Positions 25,036-39,056 of a stretch of DNA of 64,000 nucleotides are shown here, piece after piece. A model generated the notes under the pieces. It did no database searches, had not been told where the DNA came from, and saw nothing but the letters and a program-made list of their open reading frames with translations. Origin of the DNA: Fasciola hepatica (lineage: Eukaryota > Platyhelminthes > Trematoda > Plagiorchiida > Fasciolidae); NCBI GenBank assembly GCA_948099385.1, contig CANUEZ040000191.1, forward strand, positions 5,890,001 to 5,954,000. The letters are read 5' to 3'. The position numbers were made by a program, and so were the translations under genes. Positions within the stretch are counted from its first letter, which is position 1. Each line of letters opens with the position of its first letter.

Positions 25036-28009
25036 GGGCCTAAGTAAAACCAAGGCATTCCCTTATGAACAATCCACACAGATTGCTCATACAATGCAAT
25101 AGAGCAGTAGCAGAGTAGATTTGTATAATATGATTCTCCATGCAGCTTGAACACTGAACTGACCATTGAAAATGATGGAAGCACTGTAGATCTGGTTGAT
25201 CCGCTAAGGGAATCATGAGCATTGCACATGGACAGAGCCCCCACGGGGACACGATCAAGGGTTGGGGTGAACGAATGTCAGTCGAACACCCAAACCACAA
25301 GGCTATCCGATATGGGTCTCAACGCTTTGTTAAACATATACAACACATGATATAGCACAATCCCCAAATTGGCTTCGGCTTTCGCTTTCGCTTTGAACGG
25401 TAACAACCAAATTCTCGCACACCGATCCAATCCTATGTTCCATCACTTCTCTATTTATGGGCCTAAGTAAGACCAAGGCATTCCCTTATGAACAATCCAC
25501 ACAGATTGCTCATACAATGCAATAGAGCAGTAGCAGAGTAGATTTGTATAATATGATTCTCCATGCAGCTTGAACAATGAACTGACCATTGAAAATTATG
25601 AAAGCACTGTACAGCTGTTTGATCCGCTATGGGAATCATGAGCATTGCACATGGACAGAGCCCACACGGGGACACGAACAAGGGTTGGGGTGAACGAATG
25701 TCAGTCGAACACCCAAACCACAAGGCTATCCCATATGGGTCTCAACGCTTTGTTCAACATATACACTACATGATATAGCACAATCCCCAAATTGGCTTCG
25801 GCTTTCGCTTTCGCTTTGAACGGTAACAACCAAATTCTCGCACACCGATCCAATCCTATGTTCCATCACTTCTCTATTTATGGGCCTAAATAAAACCAAG
25901 GCATTCCCTTATGAACAATCCACACAGATTGCTCATACAATGCAATAGAGCAGTAGCAGTGTAGATTTGTATAATATGATTCTCCATGCAGCTTGAACAC
26001 TGAACTGACCATTGAAAATTATGGAAGCACTGTACAGCTGTTTGATCCGCTAAGGGAATCATAAGCATTGCACATGGACAGAGCCCACTCGGAGACACGA
26101 ACAAGGGTTGCGGTGAACGAATGTCAGTCGAACACCCAAACCACAAAGCTATCCGATATGGATCTGAACGCTTTGTTCAACATATACTATACATGATATG
26201 GCACAATCCCCAAATTGGCTTCGGCTTTCGCTTTCGCTTTGAACGGTAACAACCAACTTCACACACACCGATCCAATCCTATGTTCCATCACTCCTCTAT
26301 TTATGGGCCTAAATAAAACCAAGGCATTCCTTATGAACAATCCACACAGATTGCTCATACAATGCAATAGAGCAGTAGCAGAGTAGATTTGTATAATATG
26401 ATTCTCCATGCAGCTTGAACACTGAACTGACCATTGAAATTATGGAAGCACTGTACAGCTGTTTGATCCGCTAAGGGAATCATGAGCTTTGCACATGGAC
26501 AGATCCCACTCGGAGACACGAACAAGGGTTGGGGTGAACGAATGTCAGTCGAACACACAAACCACAACGCTATCCCATATGGGTCTCAACGCTTTGTTCA
26601 ACATATACAATACATGATATAGCACAATCCCCAAATTGGCTTCGGATTTCGCTTTCGCTTTCGCTTTGAACGGTAACAACCAAATTCTCGCACACCGATC
26701 CAATCCTATGTTCCATCACTTCTCTATTTATGGGCCTAAGTAAAACCAAGGCATTCCCTTATGAACAATCCCCACACCGATTGCTCATACAATGCAATAG
26801 AGCAGTAGCAGAGTAGATTTGTATAATATGATTCTCCATGCAGCTTGAACACTGAACAGACCATTGAAAATGATGGAAGCACTGTACAGCTGTTTGATCC
26901 GCTAAGGGAATCATGAGCATTGCACATGTACAGAGCCCACACGGGGACACGAACAAGGGTTGGGGAGAACGAATGTCAGTCGAACACCCAAACCACAAGG
27001 CTATCCGATATGGATCTGAACGCTTTGTTCAACATATACACTACATGATATAGCACAATCCCCAAATTGGCTTCGGCTTTCGCTTTCGCTTTGAACGGTA
27101 ACAACCAAATTCACACACACCGATCCAATCCTATGTTCCATCACTCCTCTATTTATGGGCATAAATAAAACCAAGGCATTCCTTATGAACAATCCACACA
27201 GATTGCTCATACAATGCAATAGAGCAGTAGCAGAGTAGATTTGTATAATATGATTCTCCATGCAGCTTGAACACTGAACTGACCATTGCAAATGATGGAA
27301 GCACTGTACAGCTGTTTGATCCGCTAAGGGAATCATGAGCATTGCACATGGACAGAGCCCACTCGGAGACACGAACAAGGGTTGGGGTGAACGAATGTCA
27401 GTCGAACACACAAACCACAACGCTATCCCATATGGGTCTCAACGCTTTGTTCAACATATACAATACATGATATAGCACAATCCCCAAATTGGCTTCGGAT
27501 TTCGCTTTCGCTTTCGCTTTGAACGGTAACAACCAAATTCTCGCACACCGATCCAATCCTATGTTCCATCACTTCTCTATTTATGGGCCTAAGTAAAACC
27601 AAGGCATTCCCTTATGAACAATCCCCACACAGATTGCTCATACAATGCAATAGAGCAGTAGCAGAGTAGATTTGTATAATATGATTCTCCATGCAGCTTG
27701 AACACTGAACTGACCATTGCAAATGATGGAAGCACTGTACAGCTGTTTGATCCGCTAAGGGAATCATGAGCATTGCACATGGACAGAGCCCACACGGGGA
27801 CACGAACAAGGGTTGGGGTGAACGATTGTCAGTCGAACACCCAATTCACAAGGCTATCCGATATGGGTCTCAGCGCTTTGTTCAACATATACAATTTATG
27901 ATATAGCACAATCCCCAAATTGGCTTCGGCTTTCGCTTTGGCTTTGAACGGTAACAACCAAATTCTCGCACACCGATCCAATCCTATGTTCCATCACTTC
28001 TCTATTTAT
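25036..28009 (+). repeat. Zone 3: mixed monomers, some with a third TTTCGC hexamer
   Basis: Monomer starts: 25036, 25459, 25882, 26305, 26732, 27157, 27585, with lengths 423, 423, 423, 427, 425, 428, 425. The monomers at 26305 and 27157 gain one hexamer and lose one or two bases elsewhere (GGCATTCCTTATG instead of GGCATTCCCTTATG, and ATTGAAATTATGG in the first). They also share CACTCCTCTATTT at their start, ACACACAAACCACAACGC and CTTCGGA before the hexamers, so they look like an 850-bp paired duplication. CACTCGGAGAC is last seen near 27.36 kb. Confidence 0.85.
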
Positions 28010-28346
28010 GGGCCTAAGTAAAACCAAGGCATTCCCTCATGAACAATCCCCACACAGATTGCTCATACAATGCAATAGAGCAGTAGCAGAGTAGATTTGT
28101 ATTATATGATTCTCCATGCAGCTTGAACACTGAACTGACCATTGAAAATGATGGAAGCACTGAACAGCTGTTCGATCCGCTAAGGGAATCATGAGCATTG
28201 CACATGGACAGAGCCCACACGGGGACACGAACAAGGGTTGGGGTGAACGAATGTCACTCGAACACCCAAACCACACGGCTATCCGATATGGGTCTCAACG
28301 CTTTGTTCAACATATACAAAACATGATATAGCACAATCCCCAAATT

Positions 28347-28400
28347 GGATTCGGTTTTCGCATTGGATTTGTACGGAAACTATTCTATACTCGCTAACCG
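28347..28400 (+). repeat. Heavily mutated 54-bp segment of a monomer
   Basis: The segment runs GGATTCGGTTTTCGC, ATTGGATTTGTACGG, AAACTATTC, then ACTCGCTAACCG, with many substitutions against the consensus at unchanged length. The flanks are ordinary monomer. The second TTCG and the GAACGGTAACAACC core are lost. Related copies are at 30051-30104 and 34303-34356, each with few differences. Confidence 0.8.
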
Positions 28401-30050
28401 ATCCAATCCTATTTTCCATCACTTCTCTATTTATGGGCCTAAGTAAAACCAAGGCCTTCCCTTATGAACAATCCCCACACAGATTGCTCATACAATGCAA
28501 TAGAGCAGTAGCAGAGTAGATTCGTATAATATGATTCTCCATGCAGCTTGAACACTGAACTGACCATTGAAAATGATGGAAGCACTGTACAGCTGTTTGA
28601 TCCGCTACGGGAATCATGAGCATTGCACCTGGACAGAGCCCACACGGGGACACGATCAAGGGTTGGGGTGAACGAATGTCAGTCGAACACCCAAACCACA
28701 AGGCTATCCGATATGGGTCTCAACGCTTTGTTCAACATATACACTACATGATATAGCACAATCCCCAAATTGGCTTCGGATTTCGCTTTCGCTTTCGATT
28801 TGAACGGTAACAACCAAATTCTTGCACACCGATCCAATCCTATGTTCCATCACTTCTCTATTTATGGGCCTAAGTAAAACCAAGGCATTCCCTTATGAAC
28901 AATCCCCACACAGATCGCTCATACAATGCAATAGAGCAGTAGCAGAGTAGATTTGTATAATATGATTCTCCATGCAGCTTGAACACTGAACTGACCATTG
29001 AAAATGATGGAAGCACTGTAGAGCTGTTTGATCCGCTAAAGGAATCATGAGCATTGCACATGGACAGAGCCCACACGGGGACACGAACAAGTGTTGGGGT
29101 GAACGATTGTCAGTCGAACACCCAAACCACAAGGCTATCCCATATGGGTCTCAACGCTTTGTTCAACATATACACTACATGATATAGCACAATCCCCAAA
29201 TTGGATTCGGCTTTCGCTTTCGCTTTGAAAGGTAACAATCAAATTCTCGCACACCGATCCAATCCTATGTTCCATCACTTCTCTATTTATGGGCCTAAGT
29301 AAAACCAAGGCATTCCCTTATGAACAATCCACACAGATTGCTCATACAATGCAATAGAGCAGTAGCAGAGTAGATTTGTATTATATGATTCTCCATGCAG
29401 CTTGAACATTGAAGTGACCATTGAAAATGATGGAAGCACTGTACAGCTGTTTGATCCGCTAAGGGAATCATGAGCATTGCACATGGACGGAGCCCACACG
29501 GGGACACGAACAAGGGTTGGGGTGAACGAATGTCACTCGAACACCCAAACCACAAGGCTATCCGATATGGGTCTGAACGCTCTGTTCAACATAAACAATA
29601 AATGATATAGCACAATCCCCAAATTGGCTTCGGCTTTCGCTTTCGCTTTGAACGGTAACAACCAAATTCTCGCACACCGATCCAATCCTATGTTCCATCA
29701 CTTCTCTATTTATGGGCCTAAGTAAAACCAAGGCATTCCCTAATGAACAATCCCCACACAGATTGCTCATACAATGCAATAGAGCAGTAGCAGAGTAGAT
29801 TTGTATAATATGATTCTCCATGCAGCTTGAACACTAAACTGACCATTGAAAATGATGGAAGCACTGTACAGCTGTTTGATCCGCTAAGGGAATCATGAGC
29901 ACTGCACCTGGACAGAGCCCACACGGGGACACGAACAAGGGTTGGGGTGAACGATTGTCAGTCGAACACCCAAACCACACGGCTATCCGATATGGGTCTC
30001 AACGCTTTGCTCAACACACACAATACATGATATAGCACAATCCCCAAATT

Positions 30051-30104
30051 GGATTCGGTTGTCGCATTGGATTTGTACGGAAACTATTCAATACTCGCTA
30101 ACCG
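30051..30104 (+). repeat. Second copy of the mutated 54-bp segment
   Basis: Same variant as at 28347, with TTGTCGC in place of TTTTCGC and TATTCAATAC in place of TATTCTATAC. It lies at 1704 bp from the first copy, consistent with the four-monomer duplication. Confidence 0.8.
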
Positions 30105-32270
30105 ATCCAATCCTATTTTCCATCACTTCTCTATTTATGGGCCTAAGTAAAACCAAGGCCTTCCCTTATGAACAATCCCCACACAGATTGCTCATACAAT
30201 GCAATAGAGCAGTAGCAGAGTAGATTCGTATAATATGATTCTCCATGCAGCTTGAACACTGAACTGACCATTGAAAATGATGGAAGCACTGTACAGCTGT
30301 TTGATCCGCTAAGGGAATCATGAGCATTGCACATGGACAGAGCCCACACGGGGACACGATCAAGGGTTGGGGTGAACGAATGTCAGTCGAACACCCAAAC
30401 CACTAGGCAATCCGATATGGGTCTCAACGCTTTGTTCAACATATACACTACATGATATAGCACAATCCCCAAATTGGCTTCGGATTTCGCTTTCGCTTTC
30501 GATTTGAACGGTAACAACCAAATTCTCGCACACCGATCCAATCCTATGTTCCATCACTTCTCTATTTATGGGCCTTAGTAAAACCAAGGCATTCCCTTAT
30601 GAACAATCCCCACACAGATCGCTCATACAATGCAATAGAGCAGTAGCAGAGTAGATTTGTATAATATGATTCTCCATGCAGCTTGAACACTGAACTGACC
30701 ATTGAAAATGATGGAAGCACTGTAGAGCTGGTTGATCCGCTAAGGGAATCATGAGCATTGTACATGGACAGAGCCCACACGGGGACACTAACAACGGTAG
30801 GGGTGAACTAATGTCAGTCGAACACCCAAACCACTAGGCAATCCGATATGGGTCTCAACGCTTTGTTCAACATATACACTACATGATATAGCACAATCCC
30901 CAAATTGGCTTCGGCTTTCGCTTTCGCTTTGAACGGTAACAACCAACTTCACACACACCGATCCAATCCTATGTTCCATCACTTCTCTATTTATGGGCCT
31001 AAGTAAAACCAAGGCATTCCCTTATGAACAATCCCCACACAGATTGCTCATACAATGCAATAGAGCAGTAGCAGAGTAGATTTGTATAATATGATTCTCC
31101 ATGCAGCTTGAACACTGAACTGACCATTGAAAATGATGGAAGCACTGTACAGCTGTTTGATCTGCTAAGGGAATCATGAGCATTGCACATGGACAGAGCC
31201 CACACGGGGACACGAACAAGGGTTGGGGTGAACGATTGTCAGTCGAACACCCAAACCACAAGGCTATCCCATATGGGTCTCAACGCTTTGTTCAACATAT
31301 ACACTACATGATATAGCACAATCCCCAAATTGGATTCGGCTTTCGCTTTCGCTTTGAAAGGTAACAATCAAATTTTCGCACACCGATCCAATCCTATGTT
31401 CCATCACTTCTCTATTTATGGGCCTAAGTAAAACCAAGGCATTCCCTTATGAACAATCCCCACACAGATTGCTCATACAATGCAATAGAGCAGTAGCAGA
31501 GTAGATTTGTATTATATGATTCTCCATGCAGCTTGAACATTGAAGTGACCATTGAAAATGATGGAAGCACTGTACAGCTGTTTGATCCGCTAAGGGAATC
31601 ATGAGCATTGCACATGGACGGAGCCCACACGGGGACACGAACAAGGGTTGGGGTGAACGAATGTCAGTCGAACACCCAAACCACAAGGCTATCCGATATG
31701 GGTCTGAACGCTCTGTTCAACATATACAATACATGATATAGCACAATCCCCAAATTGGATTCGGCTTTCGCTTTCGCTTTGAACGGTAACAACCAAATTC
31801 TCGCACATCGATCCAATCCTATTTTGCAACACTTCTCTATTTATGGGCCTAAGTAAAACCAAGGCATTCTCTTATGAACAATCCCCACACAGATTGCTCA
31901 TACAATGCAATAGAGCAGTAGCAGAGTAGATTTGTATAATATGATTCTCCATGCAGCTTGAACACTGAACTGACCATTGAAAATTATGGAAGCACTGTAC
32001 AGCTGTTTGATCCGCTAAGGGAATCATGAGCATTGCACATGGACAGAGCTCACACGGGGACACGAACAAGGGTTAGGGTGAACGAATGTCAGTCGAACAC
32101 CCAAAACCACAAGGCTATCCGATATGGGTCTCAACGCTTTGTTCAACATATACAACATATGATATAGCACAATCCCCAAATTGGATTCAAATTTCGCTAT
32201 CGCTTTGAACGGTAACAACCAAATTCTCGCGCAACGATCCAATCCTATGTTCCATCACTTCTCTATTTAT

Positions 32271-35200
32271 GGGCCTAAGTAAACCAAGGCATTCCATTAT
32301 GAACAATCCACACAGATTGCTCATACAATGCAATAGAGCAGTAGCAGAGTAGATTTGTATAATTTGATTCTCCATGCAGCTTGAACACTGAACAGACCAT
32401 TGAAAATGATGGAAGCACTGTACAGCTGTTTGATCCGCTGAAGGAATCATGAGCATTGCACATGGACAGAGCCCACACGGGGACACGAACAAGCGTTGGG
32501 GTGAACGAATGTCAGTCGAACACCCAATTCACAAGGCTATCCGATATGGGTCTCAACGCTTTGTTCAACATATACACTACATGATATAGCACAATCCCCA
32601 AATTGGCTTCGGTTTTCGCTTTCGCTTTGAACGGTAACAACCAAATTCTCGCACACCGATCCAATCCTATGTTCCATCACTTCTCTATTTATGGGCCTAA
32701 ATAAAACCAAGGCATTCCCTTATGAACAATCCCCACACAGATCGCTCATACAATGCAATAGAGCAGTAGCAGAGTAGATTTGTATAATATGATTCTCCAT
32801 GCAGCTTGAACACTGAACTGACCATTGAAAATGATGGAAGCACTGTACAGCTGGTTGATCCGCTAAGGGAATCATGAGCATTGCACATGGACAGAGCACA
32901 CACGGAGACACGAACAAGGGTTGGGGTGAACGAATGTCAGTCGAACACCCAAACCACAAGGCTATCCCATATGGGTCTGAACGCTTTGTTCAACATATAC
33001 AATACATGATATAGCACAATCCCCGAATTGGCTTCGGCTTTCGCGTTCGCTTTGAACGGTAACAACGAAATTCTCGCACATCGATCCAATCCTATTTTCC
33101 ATCACTTCTCTATTTATGGGCCTAAGTAAAACCAAGGCATTCCCTTATGAACAATCCCCACACAGATTGCTCATACAATGCAATAGAGCAGTAGCAGAGT
33201 AGATTTGTATAATATGATTCTCCATGCAGCTTGAACACTGAACTGACCATTGAAAATGATGGAAGCACTGTACAGCTGTTTGATCTGCTAAGGGAATCGT
33301 GAGCATTGCACATGGACAGAGCCCACACGGGGACACGAACAAGGGTTGGGGTGAACGAATGTCAGTCGAACACCCAAACCACAAGGCTATCCGATATGGG
33401 TCTCAACGCTTTGTTCAACATATACACTACATGATATAGCACAATCCCCAAATTGGATTCGGCTTTCGCTTTCGCTTTGAACGGTAACAACCAAATTCTC
33501 GCGCAACGATCCAATCCTATGTTCCATCACTTCTCTATTTACGGGCCTAAGTAAAACCAAGGCATTCCCTTATGAACAATCCCCACACAGATTGCTCATA
33601 CAATGCAATAGAGCAGTAGCAGAGTAGATTTGTATAATATGATTCTCCATGCAGCTTGAACACTGAACTGACCATTGAAAATGATGGAAGCACTGTAGAG
33701 CTGGTTGATCCGCTAAAGGAATCATGAGCATTGCACATGGACAGAGCCCACACGGGGACACGAACAAGGGTTGGGGTGAACGATTGTCAGTCGAACACCC
33801 AAACCACAAGGCTATCCCATATGGGTCTCAACGCTTTGTTCAACATATACAATACATGATATAGCACAATCCGCAAATTGGATTCGGCTTTCGCTTTCGC
33901 TTTGAACGGTAACAACCAAATTCTCGCACATCGATCCAATCCTATTTTCCAACACTTCTCTATTTATGGGCCTAAGTGAAACCAAGGCATTCCCTAATGA
34001 ACAATCCACACAGATTGCTCATACAATGCAATAGAGCAGTAGCAGAGTAGATTTGTATAATATGATTCTCCATGCAGCTTGAACACTAAACTGACCATTG
34101 AAAATGATGGAAGCACTGTACAGCTGTTTGATCCGCTAAGGGAATCATGAGCATTGCACATGGACAGAGCCCACACGGAGACACGAACAAGGGTTGGGGT
34201 GAACGAATGTCAGTCGAACACCCAAACCACAATGCTATCCGATATGGGTCTCAACGCTTTGTTCAACATATACACTACATGATATAGCACAATCCCCAAA
34301 TTGGATTCGGTTTTCGCATTGGATTTGTACGGAAACTATTCAATACTCGCTAACCGATCCAATCCTATGTTCCATCACTTCTCTATTTATGGGCCTAAGT
34401 AAACCAAGGCATTCCCTTATGAACAATCCACACAGATTGCTCATACAATGCAATAGAGCAGTAGCAGAGTAGATTTGTATAATATGATTCTCCATGCAGT
34501 TGAACACTGAACTGACCATTGAAAATTATGGAAGCACTGTACAGCTGTTTGATCCGCTAAAGGAATCATGAGCATTGCACATGGACAGAGCCCACACGGG
34601 GACACGAACAAGCGTTGGGGTGAACGAATGTCAGTCGAACACCCAATTCACAAGGCTATCCGATATGGGTCTCAACGCTTTGTTCAACATATACACTACA
34701 TGATATAGCACAATCCCCAAATTGGCTTCGGTTTTCGCTTTCGCTTTGAACGGTAACAACCAAATTCTCGCACACCGATCCAATCCTATGTTCCATCACT
34801 TCTCTATTTATGGGCCTAAGTAAAACCAAGGCATTCCCTTATGAACAATCCCCACACAGATCGCTCATACAATGCAATAGAGCAGTAGCAGAGTAGATTT
34901 GTATAATATGATTCTCCATGCAGCTTGAACACTGAACTGACCATTGAAAATGATGGAAGCACTGTACAGCTGTTTGATCCGCTAAGGGAATCATGAGCAT
35001 TGCACATGGACAGAGCACACACGGAGACACGAACAAGAGTTGGGGTGAACGAATGTCAGTCGAACACCCAAACCACAAGGCTATCCCATATGGGTCTGAA
35101 CGCTTTGTTCAACATATACAATACATGATATAGCACAATCCCCGAATTGGCTTCGGCTTTCGCGTTCGCTTTGAACGGTAACAACGAAATGCTCGCACAT

Positions 35201-35661
35201 CGATCCAATCCTATTTTCCATCACTTCTCTATTTATGGGCCTAAGTAAAACCAAGGCATTCCCTTATGAACAATCCCCACACAGATTGCTCATACAATGC
35301 AATAGAGCAGTAGCAGAGTAGATTTGTATAATATGATTCTCCATGCAGCTTGAACACTGAACTGACCATTGAAAATGATGGAAGCACTGTACAGCTGTTT
35401 GATCTGCTAAGGGAATCGTGAGCATTGCACATGGACAGAGCCCACACGGGGACACGAACAAGGGTTGGGGTGAACGAATGTCAGTCGAACACCCAAACCA
35501 CAAGGCTATCCGATATGGGTCTCAAAGCTTTGTTCAACATATACACTACATGATATAGCACAATCCCCAAATTGGATTCGGCTTTCGCTTTCGCTTTGAA
35601 CGGTAACAACCAAATTCTCGCGCATCGATCCAATCCTATGTTCCATCACTTCTCTATTTAT
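32271..35661 (+). repeat. Five-monomer HOR, offset 2119-2120 bp
   Basis: Monomers 32271, 32693 and 33118 match 34391, 34812 and 35237. Shared private markers in order are AAACCAAGG with one A lost, CGCTGAAGG or CGCTAAAGG, AAGCGTTGGGG, CCCAATTCACAAGG, TTCGGTTTTCGC, ACAGATCGCTC, GAGCACACACGG, CCCCGAATTGG, TTCGCGTTCGC, AACGAAAT and GGGAATCGTGAGC. The remaining two monomers of each five match less well. Confidence 0.82.
34303..34356 (+). repeat. Third copy of the mutated 54-bp segment
   Basis: Same variant, with TTTTCGC as in the first copy and TATTCAATAC as in the second, so it combines features of both. It sits in the monomer at 33968, outside the 1704-bp duplication. Confidence 0.8.
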
Positions 35662-38600
35662 TGGCCTAAGTAAAACCAAGGCATTCCCTTATGAACAATC
35701 CACACACAGATTGCTCATACAATGCAATAGAGCAGTAGCAGAGTAGATTTGTATAATATGATTCTCCATGCAGCTTGAACACTGAACTGACCATTGAAAA
35801 TGATGGAAGCACTGTACAGCTGTTTGATCCGCTAAGGGAATCATGAGCATTGCACATGGACAGAGCCCACACGGAGACACGAACAAGGGTTAGGGTGAAC
35901 GATTGTCAGTCGAACACCCAAACCACAAGGCTATCCGATATGGGTCTGAACGCTTTGTTCAACATATACACTACATGATATAGCACAATCCCCAAATTGG
36001 CTTCGGCTTTCGCTTTCGCTTTGAACGGTAACAACCAAATTCTCGCACACCGATCCAATCCTATGTTCCATCACTTCTCTATTTATGGGCCTAAGTAAAA
36101 CCAAGGCATTCCCTTATGAACAATCCCCACACAGATTGCTCATACAATGCAATAGAGCAGTAGCAGAGTAGATTTGTATAATATGATTCTCCATGCAGCT
36201 TGAACACTGAACTGACCATTGAAAATGATGGAAGCACTGTACAGCTGTTTGATCCGCTAAGGGAATCATGAGCATTGCACATGGAAAGAGCCCACACGGG
36301 GACACGAACGAGGGTTGGGGTGAACGAATGTCACACGAAAACCCAAACCACAAGGCTATCCGATATGGGTCTGAACGCTTTGTTCAACATATACACTACA
36401 TGATATAGCACAATCCCCAAATTGGCTTCGGCTTTCGCTTTCGCTTTGAACGGTAACAACCAAATTCTCGCACACCGATCCAATCCTATGTTCCATCACT
36501 TCTCTATTTATGGGCCTAAGTAAAACCAAGGCATTCCCTTATGAACAATCCCCACACAGATTGCTCATACAATGCAATAGAGCAGTAGCAGAGTAGATTT
36601 GTATAATATGATTCTCCATGCAGCTTGAACACTGAACTGACCATTGAAAATGATGGAAGCGCTGTACAGCTGTTTGATCCGCTAAGGGAATCATGAGCAT
36701 TGCACATGGACAGAGCCCATACGGGGACACCAACAAATGTTGGGGTGAACGAATGTCAGTCGAACACCCAAACCACAAGGCTATCCGATATGGGTCTCAA
36801 CGCTTTGTTCAACATATACAATACATGATATAGCACAATCCCCAAATTGGCTTCGGCTTTCGCTTTCGCTTTGAACGGTAACAACCAAATTCTCGCACAC
36901 CGATCCAATCCTATGTTCCATCACTTCTCTATTTATGGGCCTAAGTAAAACCAAGGCATTCCCTTATGAACAATCCCCACACAGATTGCTCATACAATGC
37001 AATAGAGCAGTAGCAGAGTAGATTTGTATAATATGATTCTCCATGCAGCTTGAACACTGAACTGACCATTGAAAATGATGGAAGCACTGTACAGCTGTTT
37101 GATCCGCTAAGGGAATCATGAGCATTGCACATGGACAGAGCCCACACGGGGACACGAACAAGGGTTGGGGTGAACGAATGTCAGTCGAACACCCAAACCA
37201 CAAGGCTATCCGATATGGGTCTCAAAGCTTTGTTCAACATATACAATACATGATATATCACAATCCCCAAATTGGATTCGGCTTTCGTTTCGCTTTGAAC
37301 GGTAACAATCAAATTCTCGCACACCGATCCAATCCTATTTTCCATCACTTCTCTATTTATGGGCCTAAGTAAAACCAAGGCATTCCCTTATGAACAATCC
37401 ACACAGATTGCTCATACAATGCAATAGAGCAGTAGCAGAGTAGATTTGTGTAATATGATTCTCCATGCAGCTTGAACACTGAACTGACCATTGAAAATGA
37501 TGGAAGCACTGTACAGCTGTTTGATGCGCTAAGGGAATCATGAGCATTGCACATGGACAGAGCCCACACGGGGACACGAACAAGGGTTGGGGTGAACGAA
37601 TGTCAGTCGAACACCCAAACCACAAGGCTATCCGATATGGGTCTCAACGCTTTGTTCAACATATACACTACATGATATAGCACAATCCCCAAATTGGCTT
37701 CAGCTTTCGCTTTCGCTTTGAACGGTAACAACCAAATTCTCGCACACCGATCCAATCCTATGTTCCATCAATTCTCTATTTATGGGCCTAAGTAAAACCA
37801 AGCCATTCCCTTATGAACAATCCCCACACAGATTGCTCATACAATGCAATAGAGCAGTAGCAGAGTAGATCTGTATAATATGATTCTCCATGCAGCTTGA
37901 ACACTGAACTGACCATTGAAAATAATGGAAGCACAGTACAGCTGTTTGATCCGCTAAAGGAATCATGAGCATTGCACATGGACAGAGCCCACACTGGCAC
38001 ACGAACAAGGGTCGGGGAGAACGATTGTCAGTCGAACACCCAAACCACAAGGCTATCCGATATGGGTCTCAACGCTTTGTTCAACATATACACTACATGA
38101 TATAGCACAATCCCCAAATTGGCTTCGGCTTTCGCTTTCGCTTTGAACGGTAACAATCAAATTCTCGCACACCGATCCAATCCTATTTTCCATCACTTCT
38201 CTATTTATGGGCCTAAGTAAAACCAAGGCATTCTCTTATGAACAATCCCCACACAGATTGCTCATACAATGCAATAGTGCAGTAGCAGAGTAGATTCGTA
38301 TTATATGATTCTCCATGCAGCTTGAACACTGAACTGACCATTGAAAATGATGGAAGCACTGTACAGCTGTTTGATCCGCTAAGGGAATCATGAGCATTGC
38401 ACATGGACAGAGCCCACACGGGGACACGAACAAGGGTTGGGGTGAACGAATGTCAGTCGAACACCGAAACCACAAGGCTATCCGATATGGGTCTGAACGC
38501 TTTGTTCAACATATACAATACATGATATGGCACAATCCCCAAATTGGCTTCGGCTTTCGCTTTCGCTTTCAACGGTAACAACCAAATTCTAGCGCACCGA

Positions 38601-39056
38601 TCCAATCTTATGTTCCATCACTTCTCTATTTATGGGCCTAAGTAAAACCAAGGCATTCCCTTATGAACAATCCACACAGATTGCTCATACAATGCAATAG
38701 AGCAGTAGCAGAGTAGATTTGTATAATATGATTCTCCATGCAGCTTGAACACTGAACTGACCATTGAAAATGATGGAAGCACTGTACAGCTGTTTGATCC
38801 GCTAAGGGAATCATGAGCATTGCACATGGACAGAGCCCACACGGGGACACGAACAAGGGTTGGGGTGAACGAATGTCAGTCGAACACCCAAACCACAAGG
38901 CTATCCGATATGGGTCTGAACGCTTTGTTCAACATATACACTACATGATATAGCACAATCCCCAAATTGGCTTCAGCTTTCGCTTTCGCTTTGAACGGTA
39001 ACAACCAAATTCTCGCACACCGATCCAATCCTATGTTCCATCACTTCTCTATTTAT

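Larger units (their letters stand above)
28010..31844 (+). repeat. Four-monomer duplication (offset 1704) that continues in a 2129-bp register
   Basis: The monomers at 28010 and 28435 match 29714 and 30139 at 1704 bp: mutated 54-bp segment, CCTTCCCTTATG, GATTCGTATAATATG and a 431-bp length. Farther right the match slips by one monomer. The second half of the 28866 copy (GAAAGGTAACAATC) matches that of 30995, and 29291 (CATTGAAGTGACC, TATTATATGATT) matches 31420, both at 2129 bp. One extra monomer, around 30570-30994, accounts for the slip. Confidence 0.75.
28010..36086 (+). repeat. Zone 4: most divergent monomers, 421-431 bp
   Basis: Monomer starts: 28010, 28435, 28866, 29291, 29714, 30139, 30570, 30995, 31420, 31845, 32271, 32693, 33118, 33543, 33968, 34391, 34812, 35237, 35662. 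Lengths include 431 (28435, 30139), 426 (31845), 422 (32271) and 421 (34391). Single-base indels, AAGCGTTGGGG, CCCAATTCAC, TTCGCGTTCGC, AACGAAAT and three heavily mutated 54-bp segments occur here. Multi-monomer duplications at offsets 1704, 2129 and 2119 organise the zone. Confidence 0.87.
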
